Origin: a virus
Virus record (IMG/VR): IMGVR_UViG_3300042401_000531
Span: 1 to 24,553 of that record
Strand: one strand, 5' to 3'
Length of the DNA: 24,553 nucleotides
Shown: piece after piece, positions 1-6,694 of the stretch
Numbering within the stretch: the stretch's first letter is position 1
Layout of the letters: each line of letters starts with the position of its first letter
The notes under the pieces: generated by a model
What the model saw: the letters and a program-made list of their open reading frames with translations, nothing else
Told to the model about the DNA's origin: nothing
Database searches by the model: none
Position numbers and translations under genes: made by a program

Positions 1-858
1 ACTCTTCATGGATCTCCAGAGCTTGTATATTTTGTAAGTAATGCTTACAATAAAGTGAAAGCTGTGTGGAAGAAGAACCCAGATGATTATACAATCTTCT
101 TAGAAGAAGGAGAATACAAACTTGTACATAAAGATAATCTAACCAAGATTGTACCTCATACAACAACCACATGTCCTGATTGCTTAGGTGATGGTGGATG
201 GGAAGATGAAGATGCTTGGGAAGATGGAGAATGGGTAGAGTGTGAAAGATGTGATGGAACAGGTGAAGTGGCAGAATACACTTATAATGAAGAATGGCCT
301 ATAGACCATGGACAAAGAATTGGTACACTTACAGAAATCTATTTAGATCTTCCTAATAGAGAAGAGAATAGATTCACTGATAACTGGACTCAAACATTTG
401 ACATTCGTGTAGGACAAGTTGTAAGCATGCCTAAAGAAGAATGTAACTGGAGTACACAAGATTGTGCTACAGCAGGTCTTCACTTTGCAGGTTATACAGC
501 TCCTTATGTTCTTTGTGGTGATACTACAGTTATGACTCTTCATAATCCTATGAAGGTGGTTGGTATTGGTACAGAGAAAGGTAGATGTTGGGAATATCTT
601 CCATTCATGTTAACCACTGTTGCTGAAGCTGATCAAATCATGAATGATAGAAGCTTTGATTTCTTACAACTGGATGAGCAATATGCTATTCGTGAATTGG
701 AAAGCTTAGCTGAAAAAGCAAAAGAAGGATTTGCAACTGAAGCTAAGAAACATGAGTTCAATATGCCTTCTATATCAGCAGCAGAGATTAATGCTATTGT
801 ATTGAATCTTAATGAGATGAAAGCCAAGATTACCAATCGTGTGAACACGATTAAGTAA
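1..858 (+). CDS. rIIB-like phage protein with DnaJ-type zinc finger (5' truncated)
   Basis: The frame is open to the left edge of the window (it begins TLHGSPELVYFV), so this is the 3' part of a longer gene; the GTG at 55 is only an internal candidate start. The C-terminal half carries the pattern of T4 rIIB-type proteins: a VGQVVSMPKEE segment, then CATAGLHFAGY, then a GTEKGRCWEYLPF segment, matching the family's G-K-V-x-x-M-P, GLH and K-x-R-x-x-x-Y landmarks. Upstream of it is a CPDC...CERC pair with CxxCxGxG spacing (about nt 172-270), like half of a DnaJ zinc-binding domain and rich in Asp/Glu. In T4, rIIB is a membrane-associated lysis-timing and exclusion factor; the role here is inferred only. 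Its stop at 856-858 is followed by a perfect inverted repeat. Confidence is good for the family and low for the function. Confidence 0.65.
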   Translation, partial: TLHGSPELVYFVSNAYNKVKAVWKKNPDDYTIFLEEGEYKLVHKDNLTKIVPHTTTTCPDCLGDGGWEDEDAWEDGEWVECERCDGTGEVAEYTYNEEWPIDHGQRIGTLTEIYLDLPNREENRFTDNWTQTFDIRVGQVVSMPKEECNWSTQDCATAGLHFAGYTAPYVLCGDTTVMTLHNPMKVVGIGTEKGRCWEYLPFMLTTVAEADQIMNDRSFDFLQLDEQYAIRELESLAEKAKEGFATEAKKHEFNMPSISAAEINAIVLNLNEMKAKITNRVNTIK

Positions 859-872
859 TAATAATATAGTTG

Positions 873-901
873 TGTCGCAAATTTATGCTATATTTGCGAC
901 A
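873..901 (+). promoter_or_regulatory. 10-bp perfect inverted repeat overlapping a TATATTTG -7-like element
   Basis: TGTCGCAAAT (873-882) and ATTTGCGACA (892-901) are exact reverse complements around a 9-base loop. TATATTTG (889-896), a match to the Bacteroidota -7 consensus TAnnTTTG, overlaps the right arm. No T-run follows, so a simple intrinsic terminator is unlikely. An ATAG at 866-869 gives only a weak -33 box. It sits between the rIIB-like stop and the HNH gene start at 921. Operator-over-promoter or a leader hairpin are both possible. Confidence 0.5.
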
Positions 902-920
902 TAACTTAATTATAAACAAT

Positions 921-1304
921 ATGGCGAAGAGAGTGTTAGTCCCAAAGACAAGATGCAGTGGTACAATGAGTGAGGCAGCCTTCTGGAGCTTCATAAGAAG
1001 TGCTTTGAGACAAAAGAGTAGATGGTGGAAGCCTATATCAGTATGTAAATTAAATGCACGCAGAGATTACAAAGGACCTAGTAAGCGTCAGAAGTATGAA
1101 TATCAATGCAACAAGTGCAAGACTTGGACTACTGAAAAGAATATTAATGTAGATCATATCATTCCTGCAGGAAGCTTAAACACATCACAAGATCTACCAC
1201 TATTTGTGGAGAGATTGTTCTGTGAACAAGATAACCTACAAGTGTTATGTACTACATGTCATGATAAGAAAACATTAAAAGAGAAACAAGCTAAAAAGAA
1301 ATGA
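921..1304 (+). CDS. HNH endonuclease
   Basis: A 127-aa basic protein beginning MAKRVLVPKTRC. The ATG at 921 is preferred over upstream non-ATG codons because those would fall inside the inverted repeat. The core has a zinc-binding pair CNKCKTW, then VDHIIPAG (the H-H of the HNH), then LFCEQDNLQVLCTTCHDKKT (the N, second CxxC and final H). This is the usual order of a compact phage HNH nuclease: zinc-ribbon, DHIxP, NLQ-LC-xCHxxKT. It lacks NUMOD modules, so it could be a resident phage nuclease or a free-standing homing enzyme. The stop overlaps the ATG of the next small gene (ATGA), suggesting translational coupling. Substrate is unknown. Confidence 0.8.
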   Translation: MAKRVLVPKTRCSGTMSEAAFWSFIRSALRQKSRWWKPISVCKLNARRDYKGPSKRQKYEYQCNKCKTWTTEKNINVDHIIPAGSLNTSQDLPLFVERLFCEQDNLQVLCTTCHDKKTLKEKQAKKK

Positions 1305-1399
1305 TAACATTATATCAATACTGTGACAAGTGTAAGGACACAAAAAACTTTGATCCAGAGACACTAAAATGTAAAACCTGTAATAAACAAAACAAATGA
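1301..1399 (+). CDS. Small zinc-ribbon protein (32 aa)
   Basis: A 32-aa frame begins ATG at 1301, overlapping the HNH stop (ATGA), and ends TGA at 1397-1399, overlapping the next gene's ATG at 1396. The product starts MITLYQYCDKCKDTKNF and has two CxxC pairs (CDKC and CKTC) about 14 residues apart, the size of a minimal four-Cys zinc ribbon. Tight overlap on both sides and the regular cysteine pairs argue that it is a real gene. No function can be assigned; it might bind nucleic acid or a protein partner. Confidence 0.6.
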   Translation: MITLYQYCDKCKDTKNFDPETLKCKTCNKQNK

Positions 1400-1818
1400 G
1401 TTTAGACGTAACATTATATAGAAATTACCATGTCACTTATGACGAGGGTAAAACATTAGAACCACAAAGAGAATCTTTGTATAATGCAAACATTACACAT
1501 AATCTAGGAAAGATGGCTGAAGCAGCTGGTTTGTATGAAGCACTATGGAGACCACATAGATTAAAAGAAGGATATGATATTCCTGAAGATGAGTATGATG
1601 AAGAATATGATTTTGAAAAAGCTAACCCTGTAAAAGCAAATGAAATAATTGACATTATAGAGAAAGGATTAGAAGATATGATAGCTAGACCAAAACATTA
1701 TGAAAAGTTTAACAGTCCAAATGGTTGGGGAATGTATCATAACTTCGTACCTTGGATAGAAGAATACCTTAAAGCATTAAAAGAGTACCCAGAAGCATTT
1801 GTTGAATGTGATAGATAA
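1396..1818 (+). CDS. Conserved phage hypothetical protein (140 aa)
   Basis: Starts MSLDVTLYRNYHVTY and contains YNANITHNLGKMAEAAGLYEALWRPHRL in its first half and a PNGWGMYHNFVPWIEEYLKALKEYPEA block near the end. From memory, this NITHNLGKMA...LYEALWRP...NGWG-Y architecture recurs in phages of many hosts, but I know of no experimental function. The protein is acidic overall, with a run of Asp/Glu around residues 63-72. It is coupled to the upstream small zinc-ribbon gene by an ATGA overlap and lies 4 bases from the next start. It is likely an early accessory gene. Confidence 0.7.
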   Translation: MSLDVTLYRNYHVTYDEGKTLEPQRESLYNANITHNLGKMAEAAGLYEALWRPHRLKEGYDIPEDEYDEEYDFEKANPVKANEIIDIIEKGLEDMIARPKHYEKFNSPNGWGMYHNFVPWIEEYLKALKEYPEAFVECDR

Positions 1819-1822
1819 AATT

Positions 1823-2230
1823 ATGGAGAAACAGATAATACTCAATAGAGTACAATGTAGAGAATGTGGAGAAGTCTTAACATCATATCATAGACATGAT
1901 TACAAAACATGTGGCTGTACTAATGAAACAATGATAGATGGAGGAACAGATTATCAACGCTATGGAGGATTAAATCTTGATTTAGTTGATACTAGTTCTA
2001 CTATATATCTATCAGATGATCATGAAATGAACAGAAGTGCTGCACATTGGGGCAATAGAGGTAAAGATGGTAAATCACCACTATCCTATAAATCAGTAGC
2101 AGATATGTCAAACCAACATATCATTAATATACTTTTAGATATGAATGGAAGAATTGCTCCATGGATAGAAAAAATTATGGATGATGAAATGTTACATCGT
2201 ATAAACAATAATATAATAATAAATGACTAA
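1823..2230 (+). CDS. Conserved phage zinc-finger protein (DUF7695-like)
   Basis: The ATG at 1823 (MEKQIILNRVQC) lies 4 bases after the previous stop and is preferred to an upstream TTG inside the preceding gene. The N-terminal third has VQCRECGEVLTSYHRHDY, then CGC, then MIDGGTDYQRYGG: a CxxC...HRHD...C-x-C...DGG-DY pattern that resembles the small phage family DUF7695 (recalled, not searched). A linker with HWGNRGKDGKSPLSY follows, then a helical C-terminus (SNQHIINILLDM). Metal binding by the Cys/His set is likely; function is unknown. It overlaps the next gene by 8 bases. Confidence 0.65.
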   Translation: MEKQIILNRVQCRECGEVLTSYHRHDYKTCGCTNETMIDGGTDYQRYGGLNLDLVDTSSTIYLSDDHEMNRSAAHWGNRGKDGKSPLSYKSVADMSNQHIINILLDMNGRIAPWIEKIMDDEMLHRINNNIIIND

Positions 2231-2453
2231 CGCAATAACAATAAACAAAGAGCCTGCTTTTCATGAAATATTTCATGAGGGACATGTTGAACATGAAGGA
2301 AAATATCATCATTTCTGGCTAGTGCATCCACAAGGATTGGATGTTAATGGACATCATTACGAAATAGAAATTAGATGGTTCTTCAGTAGAGTACCAAGGG
2401 AGATACGAGCTTTGTATCCACAAATTATAGAAGCATTTAAACAAACATTATGA
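2223..2453 (+). CDS. Small hypothetical phage protein (76 aa)
   Basis: The ATG at 2223 overlaps the end of the upstream gene, and the TGA overlaps the next ATG at 2450 (ATGA). The protein is His- and aromatic-rich in its first half (HEIFHEGHVEHEGKYHHFWLVHP) and continues with YEIEIRWFFSRVPREIRALYPQII. The first half could form a beta-sheet and the last 20 residues a helix. I do not recognise the family. The histidine cluster could bind metal, but spacing does not match a known motif. Its position in a chain of overlapping genes supports it as real. Confidence 0.6.
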   Translation: MTNAITINKEPAFHEIFHEGHVEHEGKYHHFWLVHPQGLDVNGHHYEIEIRWFFSRVPREIRALYPQIIEAFKQTL

Positions 2454-2812
2454 ACATATTTAAAGTGATACCAATAGATGTGTATGGGCATGATGTAGTT
2501 GTGTCTATAGGACAATCAGATGAAGATCTTTATGAACATATCAGAGAGAATATATCTAAGAAGAAGTTTGATAAAAGAATGACTAATCAAAAAAGTATAG
2601 CCACTACATTTAAACTTAAAACTGGATGTATTCTTATAAGATTTAAAGATGATATAGATAACCCAGGGATTGTAGCTCATGAAGCCTTTCATGCTATTGT
2701 ATATCTATTTGAAAAGATAGGTATAGAGTTTGCATATGAATCAGAAGAAGCTTATGCTTATTCATTGGAGTATTTAACTAATCAAATATTAAAAATTAAA
2801 ACAGAATCATGA
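2450..2812 (+). CDS. HExxH putative zinc metallopeptidase-like phage protein
   Basis: A 120-aa protein whose central segment IVAHEAFHAIVYLFEKIGI contains HEAFH, a canonical HExxH zinc motif. It is followed about 20 residues later by SEEAYAYSLEYL, which offers a Glu as third ligand, as in gluzincin-like small phage proteins. The N-terminal half (VIPIDVYGHDVVVSIGQSDEDL) is beta-rich. Similar small HExxH proteins are common in phage genomes without known substrates. It has no signal peptide and so presumably acts in the cytoplasm. The stop overlaps a following tiny frame by ATGA. Confidence 0.6.
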   Translation: MNIFKVIPIDVYGHDVVVSIGQSDEDLYEHIRENISKKKFDKRMTNQKSIATTFKLKTGCILIRFKDDIDNPGIVAHEAFHAIVYLFEKIGIEFAYESEEAYAYSLEYLTNQILKIKTES

Positions 2813-2877
2813 TAAAAGGAGTAGCAAAAACAGAAGCTCAATATAGAGCAGTGCTTATGTTTAAAAAAATGTTATAA
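2809..2877 (+). CDS. Tiny frame (22 aa), possibly a remnant
   Basis: An ATG at 2809 overlaps the HExxH gene stop (ATGA), just as with its real neighbours. The frame reads MIKGVAKTEAQYRAVLMFKKML and stops at 2875-2877, immediately before the promoter of the RHH/GIY-YIG cassette. The coupled start and amphipathic, well-formed sequence suggest a real gene start whose remainder was removed or displaced when the nuclease cassette arrived. It could equally be a genuine micropeptide or chance. Confidence 0.35.
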   Translation: MIKGVAKTEAQYRAVLMFKKML

Positions 2878-2881
2878 AAAG

Positions 2882-2913
2882 TTTGGTAGATTAAAATATT
2901 TGTATTACATTTG
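2882..2913 (+). promoter_or_regulatory. Bacteroidota-type promoter for the RHH/GIY-YIG cassette
   Basis: TTTG at 2882-2885, a 20-base spacer, and TACATTTG at 2906-2913 match the Bacteroidota sigma-A consensus (TTTG ... TAnnTTTG). The predicted transcript starts about 20 bases or less before the ATG at 2934. The same TTTG-N20-TACATTTG arrangement is found on the other strand at 16036-16005. Confidence 0.75.
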
Positions 2914-2933
2914 TATAACAAAAACATATACAA

Positions 2934-3068
2934 ATGAAAAATCAAGAAACTATCTTACTTCGTATAAATGGGGAAGTAAAAGAAAAATTAGTTAAAAAAG
3001 CTGAATCATTAGGACTTAGCCTATCAGCGTACATTAGATTAATGATTATTCAAGACTTATTAATATAA
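2934..3068 (+). CDS. Ribbon-helix-helix (Arc/CopG-type) DNA-binding protein
   Basis: A 44-aa protein (MKNQETILLRINGEVKEKLV...). It has a short beta-strand (TILLRIN), then helix 1 (EVKEKLVKKAESLG), then LSLSAYIRLMIIQDLL as helix 2. This is the classic RHH arrangement, with the LSLSAYIR segment typical of the second helix. RHH proteins dimerise to form a two-stranded sheet that reads the DNA major groove. It lies directly downstream of a strong promoter and its TAA overlaps the ATG of the GIY-YIG nuclease by one base, so the two are almost certainly co-translated. An autorepressor of the cassette is the simplest role. An antitoxin-like role is possible but not supported, because no toxin is visible. 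Confidence 0.7.
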   Translation: MKNQETILLRINGEVKEKLVKKAESLGLSLSAYIRLMIIQDLLI

Positions 3069-3724
3069 TGGCAATAGTTTATCAACACATCAGATTAGAC
3101 ACAAATGAAATATTTTACATTGGTGTCGGTGCAACTTTGAAAAGAGCTTATTCTAAAACGTGTAGAAATTCCTTTTGGAAAGCAGTTATAGATAAAACAT
3201 CTTATAAAGTTGAAATTTTACATAATGATATAACTTATGAGGAAGCTTTGTTAATAGAAATTTCTTTAATAGAATTAATAGGTAGAAGAACTTTAAACAA
3301 AGGACCATTAGTAAATATTGATGCAGGAGGTAGAGGAAGTGCAGGACATAAACAATCAAAAGAATCTATTGAAAGGAGAAGACAAAAAATGCTTGGTCAT
3401 AAAGTTTCTGAAGAAACTAAAGAGAAATTAAGAATTTCTAATTTAGGTAAAAAAAGATCTTCAGAAACTAGACAAGCTAATAGAATTGCAAATTTAGGAA
3501 AGAAACTTTCTGATGAGCATAAACTTAAAATTTCAAAAGGTTTATTGAACAATAAAAACAAAGCGTTATACAAAAAAGGAAAAAAAGTTATTAATACTGA
3601 AACTAATGAGATATATAAATCTATGTCTATGGTTGCTAAACTTTTTAATATACCTATAGAAACACTTAGAAGAAGATTAAATAATTCTTCTGAAAAATGT
3701 AAACCCTTTGAGTATTTAACATAA
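3068..3724 (+). CDS. GIY-YIG homing endonuclease with NUMOD DNA-binding modules
   Basis: A 218-aa protein. Residues about 4-21 (VYQHIRLDTNEIFYIGVG) are a variant GIY-YIG signature: the first motif is VYQ instead of GIY and the second is FYIG. LIEISLIELIGR follows, providing the conserved Glu region. Residues about 95-165 hold repeated NUMOD3-like units (KVSEETKEKLRISNLGKK and two similar copies). The end (KKVINTETNEIYKSMSMVAKLFNIPIETLRRRL) is a NUMOD1-type helix-turn-helix. This is the standard free-standing phage homing nuclease layout, which makes a targeted DNA break to spread its own gene. It sits between two conserved genes under its own promoter, behind an RHH gene. Whether the altered first motif is still catalytic is unclear. 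Confidence 0.8.
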   Translation: MAIVYQHIRLDTNEIFYIGVGATLKRAYSKTCRNSFWKAVIDKTSYKVEILHNDITYEEALLIEISLIELIGRRTLNKGPLVNIDAGGRGSAGHKQSKESIERRRQKMLGHKVSEETKEKLRISNLGKKRSSETRQANRIANLGKKLSDEHKLKISKGLLNNKNKALYKKGKKVINTETNEIYKSMSMVAKLFNIPIETLRRRLNNSSEKCKPFEYLT

Positions 3725-3738
3725 CAGAAATTAAAAAT

Positions 3739-4791
3739 ATGATAACAAGTAAAAAAAGAACAGAAGAAGAATATAGAAAAGTAAGTATGGATAGTTCTTC
3801 ATCTTTAAAAATGTTTTCTGAGAACAGAAAAAAATATTATAAACGATATTATTTAAATGAATCTGTAGAAGATAAAGACAATACATCTATTAACATGGGT
3901 AAGTTGGTTGAGTGTATTTTAATGGAACCTCATTTATTTGATGAGAAGTTCTATATGTCATCTTGTGCTTCTACACCAACAGGACTTATGTTAGATTTTG
4001 TTGAAGCATTATATCGTGTAACAAGAGATTGTACAGATGAAAATGGTGTAGTGACAAGAGATTTTACAGAGATATCACAAGAAGCTTATACTATATCGGG
4101 ATTTAAGATTAAATATGAGGCTGTAATAGGTAAGTTCTTTGGATCTGATGCTGAGATCTATTATAATGAAATACGAACTGTTAGAAGCAAGAATTTAACT
4201 GTCATTAATACAATGGAAGTATCTATTGCTGAAAAGATTGTTGAGCAGTTAAAGACTAATAGCACTACAGGACCAATTGTAAATCTAGTAAACAGTAGTA
4301 GATATACAGTGATTGATCAAATGCAAGTAGAAGGATATACAATTGATGGACATTTGTTTAAGAGTATGTTGGATAAAGTGATAATTGATCATGATAAAAA
4401 GATTATTCAACCATATGATTTAAAATGCACATGGAGTGTAGAGAATTTCTATGAAGAGTATTATCTTTACAGAAGAGCATACATCCAAGCTTATTTGTAT
4501 TTTCGTGCAATGTTACATTTAGCAAAAGATCCAGAGAGTGAGTATTATGGATATACAGTGGAGTTCTTACAATTCATTGTGTGTGATTCAACCAACTACT
4601 ATCAACCATTAATCTACACTCTTGATAAGTCTGATATGCTAGCTGCATATGATGGATTTGTACATAAAGGAAGGACCTACCCTGGTCTACAAGATATCAT
4701 TGCTGCACTTATATGGTGTAAAGAAACAGGAACGTGGAACATAAGCCACAAAAACTATTTATCTAATGGAATAGTTAACATTAAGGGATAG
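3739..4791 (+). CDS. PD-(D/E)XK nuclease (exodeoxyribonuclease VIII / RecB-like)
   Basis: A 350-aa protein. The N-terminus MDSSSSLKMFSENRKKYYKRYYL matches the helical lead-in of RecE/YqaJ-like phage exonucleases. GKLVE (residues 54-58) resembles motif I (GxxxHxxL/E). MLDKVIID supplies an Asp at 212. YDLKCTW gives D227-x-K229, the catalytic D-x-K. YRRAYIQAYLY (residues 244-254) matches motif IV (QxxxY). Such enzymes resect double-stranded DNA ends for recombination or degrade DNA, which fits with a RecA encoded downstream. The leader and first codons (3728-3753) are nearly identical to those of the gene at 5979. The frame is continuous. Confidence 0.7.
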   Translation: MITSKKRTEEEYRKVSMDSSSSLKMFSENRKKYYKRYYLNESVEDKDNTSINMGKLVECILMEPHLFDEKFYMSSCASTPTGLMLDFVEALYRVTRDCTDENGVVTRDFTEISQEAYTISGFKIKYEAVIGKFFGSDAEIYYNEIRTVRSKNLTVINTMEVSIAEKIVEQLKTNSTTGPIVNLVNSSRYTVIDQMQVEGYTIDGHLFKSMLDKVIIDHDKKIIQPYDLKCTWSVENFYEEYYLYRRAYIQAYLYFRAMLHLAKDPESEYYGYTVEFLQFIVCDSTNYYQPLIYTLDKSDMLAAYDGFVHKGRTYPGLQDIIAALIWCKETGTWNISHKNYLSNGIVNIKG

Positions 4792-4794
4792 AAC

Positions 4795-5346
4795 ATGGAA
4801 GTTAAAAAGAATATAACTAGTATCTTTATGGTACCCACTCTTCGGGTACCAAAGGATGCTTTAAGAACTAATGGATTTATAAATGGATACATTAAAGATG
4901 AAAGAATGCAACATGATTATAAAGATTCTATATATCTGCTATTTAAGCCTGATAATTTGGATAAGTTTAGGGAGTTCTTAGATGGAGAATATGAAAGAAC
5001 TAAATCCATAATAGAAGATTATGATTATGAAGATGGATTTGTTGTAGTTGTATATCAACTCAATGAAAGATTCAAGCAAGACTTTGAACTTGTTAAACAA
5101 GGTAAGTATTCTAAAACATCAAAAGCATTCCAAAGTGAATTCCCTAAGTCTGTTAAGATTATCAAATCAGGACTAAGCAAAGATGAGATAAGTCTTCAAT
5201 TGAGAATATTTAAGAAGAGCGCAGATCTTATAGAGTTCTGGGAAGATAAAATAGGTATTACGTTTGAAGATGATTTTGAAGTGTGGAGTGGTTGGGAAGA
5301 AGAAAATGAAGTATTAATAATTGATAAACTAAAACAACATGTATAA
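4795..5346 (+). CDS. Hypothetical phage protein (183 aa)
   Basis: Begins MEVKKNITSIFMVPTLRVPKDAL three bases after the upstream stop and overlaps the next gene by 8 bases. The sequence has a charged central region (KPDNLDKFREFLDGEYERTKSI), a beta-like FVVVVYQL, and an acidic C-terminus (FEDDFEVWSGWEEENEVLII). I recognise no catalytic motif. It probably forms one globular mixed alpha/beta domain. Near its 5' end the DNA has a small perfect inverted repeat, GGTACCC (4830-4836) and GGGTACC (4844-4850), inside the coding sequence. Its place between the nuclease and small genes suggests DNA metabolism, but that is only context. Confidence 0.6.
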   Translation: MEVKKNITSIFMVPTLRVPKDALRTNGFINGYIKDERMQHDYKDSIYLLFKPDNLDKFREFLDGEYERTKSIIEDYDYEDGFVVVVYQLNERFKQDFELVKQGKYSKTSKAFQSEFPKSVKIIKSGLSKDEISLQLRIFKKSADLIEFWEDKIGITFEDDFEVWSGWEEENEVLIIDKLKQHV

Positions 5347-5542
5347 TAAAGAAATATTAGATTTAATAATAAAAGAACACGGTGTAGAGAAATCTGCTAT
5401 ATTCTGTGAAATAGCTGCAATGATGTATGATATCAAATATCAAGCATCTAAAGCAAAGGAACCGTTAACTGAGTTTGATTTTGAAAGAGTGTGGTGGATA
5501 GAAGCTGCAGCATTATTACATGAACAATTAATAGAAGAATAA
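5339..5542 (+). CDS. Small hypothetical protein (67 aa)
   Basis: The ATG at 5339 overlaps the upstream gene by 8 bases, and the next gene begins 4 bases after its stop. The protein (MYNKEILDLIIKEHGVEKSAIFCEIAAMMYDIKYQ...) is predominantly helical, with an aromatic FERVWWIEAAALLHEQLIEE C-terminus. There is no signal peptide or clear membrane segment. The family is not recognised. The tight spacing within the operon is the main support. Confidence 0.55.
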   Translation: MYNKEILDLIIKEHGVEKSAIFCEIAAMMYDIKYQASKAKEPLTEFDFERVWWIEAAALLHEQLIEE

Positions 5543-5546
5543 TAAT

Positions 5547-5930
5547 ATGAAAGGAATCGATTTATTAAATAAGCATACAGCATCAGCTGAAGTGATTAGA
5601 GCGTGGTTTTTAGAAAAGATGATTGAATCATTACAGACATCAGATGTTCCAGATGATTTTAAGAATATGATGAGAGAAACAGGTATAGAAGATGACAAAC
5701 TAGCAATAATGATTGATGCCAATCCTAGAATGTTATTAGATGTATTTGATGATAATGATATCATAATAGAGAACTCTTTATATCCAGATGGGACATTTAC
5801 AATCAAGATAGGTAATCAAGCTACTACACAATCTTGGAAGACAAGAAAAGAAGCAGAATTGTTTGCTATAGAAGCTGCATTTGAAATCTTAGAGAACAAA
5901 CTATCTCCAAAAATAGAAGAGAATAATTAG
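5547..5930 (+). CDS. Hypothetical phage protein (127 aa)
   Basis: Starts MKGIDLLNKHTASAEVIRAWF. The first two thirds are helical and acidic (MIESLQTSDVPDDFKNMMRETGIEDDKLAIMI). The end reads GTFTIKIGNQATTQSWKTRKEAELFAIEAAFEILENKL, a beta-hairpin followed by a helix reminiscent of small single-domain folds that scan alignment pairs (T-R-x-E-A-E-x-x-A-I-x-x-A-F). No catalytic residues are evident. It ends just before the hairpin and promoter-like element at 5927-5964, so it likely closes a transcription unit. Confidence 0.55.
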   Translation: MKGIDLLNKHTASAEVIRAWFLEKMIESLQTSDVPDDFKNMMRETGIEDDKLAIMIDANPRMLLDVFDDNDIIIENSLYPDGTFTIKIGNQATTQSWKTRKEAELFAIEAAFEILENKLSPKIEENN

Positions 5931-5964
5931 GAATAATCAGGGAGATGAATTATATTTGTCTCCC
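5927..5964 (+). promoter_or_regulatory. Promoter-like element inside a 6-bp inverted repeat
   Basis: TTAG (5927-5930), a 20-base spacer and TATATTTG (5951-5958) fit the same promoter geometry seen elsewhere in this window. The -7 box lies in the 13-base loop between GGGAGA (5940-5945) and TCTCCC (5959-5964), which are exact reverse complements. The ATG of the downstream gene is at 5979. It is likely a promoter with an overlapping operator or attenuating hairpin. Confidence 0.5.
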
Positions 5965-5978
5965 TATAAATTAAAAAT

Positions 5979-6317
5979 ATGAGAACAAGTAAAGAATTTA
6001 ATGATAAGTATGCGGCTTATTTAGAAGAAGGACATTATGGAATGTCTATTGATGAACCTTCTATATTAACTTATGTTGATCAGGTGTTTAATGATCTTAC
6101 ATGGATCCCTGGATTTCAATTTAGTCAAATCAAAACTAAATATGGATTAGCTAGGGTGTATACAAATCTTTATGAACTAATGCCTTTTGTAGGTAGAATC
6201 ATTGATCAAGAACTCGAAGACAAGATCAACTTTATTCTAAAGGTGGAATATGAGTTAGAAAATAGATTAGCAAGTTTAAACCTAGACAAAGATGGAAAAA
6301 GTATTCAACCAGTTTAA
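5979..6317 (+). CDS. Conserved phage hypothetical protein (112 aa)
   Basis: A short N-terminal region (MRTSKEFNDKYAAYLEEGHYGMSID) is followed by a segment I recall from many phages: EPSILTYVDQVFNDLTWIPGFQFSQIKTKYGLARVYTNL, then a helical coda (EDKINFILKVEYELENRL). The FDLxxIPGFxxxQIKxKFGxARxY pattern is a recurrent but uncharacterised phage family. Its translation start region is a near copy of that of the gene at 3739. It overlaps the next gene by 26 bases if the ATG at 6292 is used. Confidence 0.6.
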   Translation: MRTSKEFNDKYAAYLEEGHYGMSIDEPSILTYVDQVFNDLTWIPGFQFSQIKTKYGLARVYTNLYELMPFVGRIIDQELEDKINFILKVEYELENRLASLNLDKDGKSIQPV

Positions 6318-6549
6318 GAATATGTTGATAGTGCACCCTAAGTATAAGGGATATGTATGTGGATATAACGATAGTCACATCATTCTAGCTATAGAGAGCA
6401 CCAGCAAAGACTTCTTCAGAAAAATGCATAATCCAATCATCATGGAAGAATATAAAGATGCTAAGTATAGATATGCATTTGAGGATGAAAGAGAACTTAT
6501 AAAACAATCTCAAGATGGGGAATACAAGAAAGCTAGCTCTAAAAACTAA
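6292..6549 (+). CDS. Small hypothetical protein (85 aa)
   Basis: Begins MEKVFNQFKNMLIVHPKYKGYVCGY. An alternative ATG at 6322 (MLIVHPKYKG) would remove most of the overlap with the upstream gene and is equally plausible. HPKYKGYVCGYNDSHIILAIES looks like a small beta-barrel segment (a P-x-Y-x-G-x-V-x-G-Y motif seen in compact phage proteins), followed by a charged helix. The function is unknown. It overlaps the next small gene, starting at 6515. Confidence 0.5.
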   Translation: MEKVFNQFKNMLIVHPKYKGYVCGYNDSHIILAIESTSKDFFRKMHNPIIMEEYKDAKYRYAFEDERELIKQSQDGEYKKASSKN

Positions 6550-6694
6550 ACTTCTTATATATGAGTTCAAAGAAAGATATCCAGCATTATCTCCAGAGGA
6601 AATAATTGATATATTCAGTTTAGATCCAAAGAGAGTGCATCAATTATTTGATGAGGAATATATAATAGTTCCTTCTAAAATGAATAGACAATGA
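6515..6694 (+). CDS. Small hypothetical protein (59 aa)
   Basis: Read directly from the DNA: ATG at 6515 inside the 3' end of the previous gene, TGA at 6692-6694. The product (MGNTRKLALKTKLLIYEFKER...) is basic at its start, then has YPALSPEEIIDIFSLDPKRVHQLF, which looks like a small helix-turn-helix (S-P-E-E-I-x-x-x-F-x-x-x-P-x-R-V). It ends four bases past the start of the next gene (overlap 6691-6694, ATGA). The frame overlap chain and orderly helical pattern support a genuine gene. DNA binding is a guess. Confidence 0.6.
   Translation: MGNTRKLALKTKLLIYEFKERYPALSPEEIIDIFSLDPKRVHQLFDEEYIIVPSKMNRQ

Noticed and set aside
4830-4850. GGTACCC/GGGTACC inverted repeat considered as an operator or terminator
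   Set aside because: It lies about 35 bases inside a continuous coding frame, has no T-run and no promoter boxes. It may be chance.
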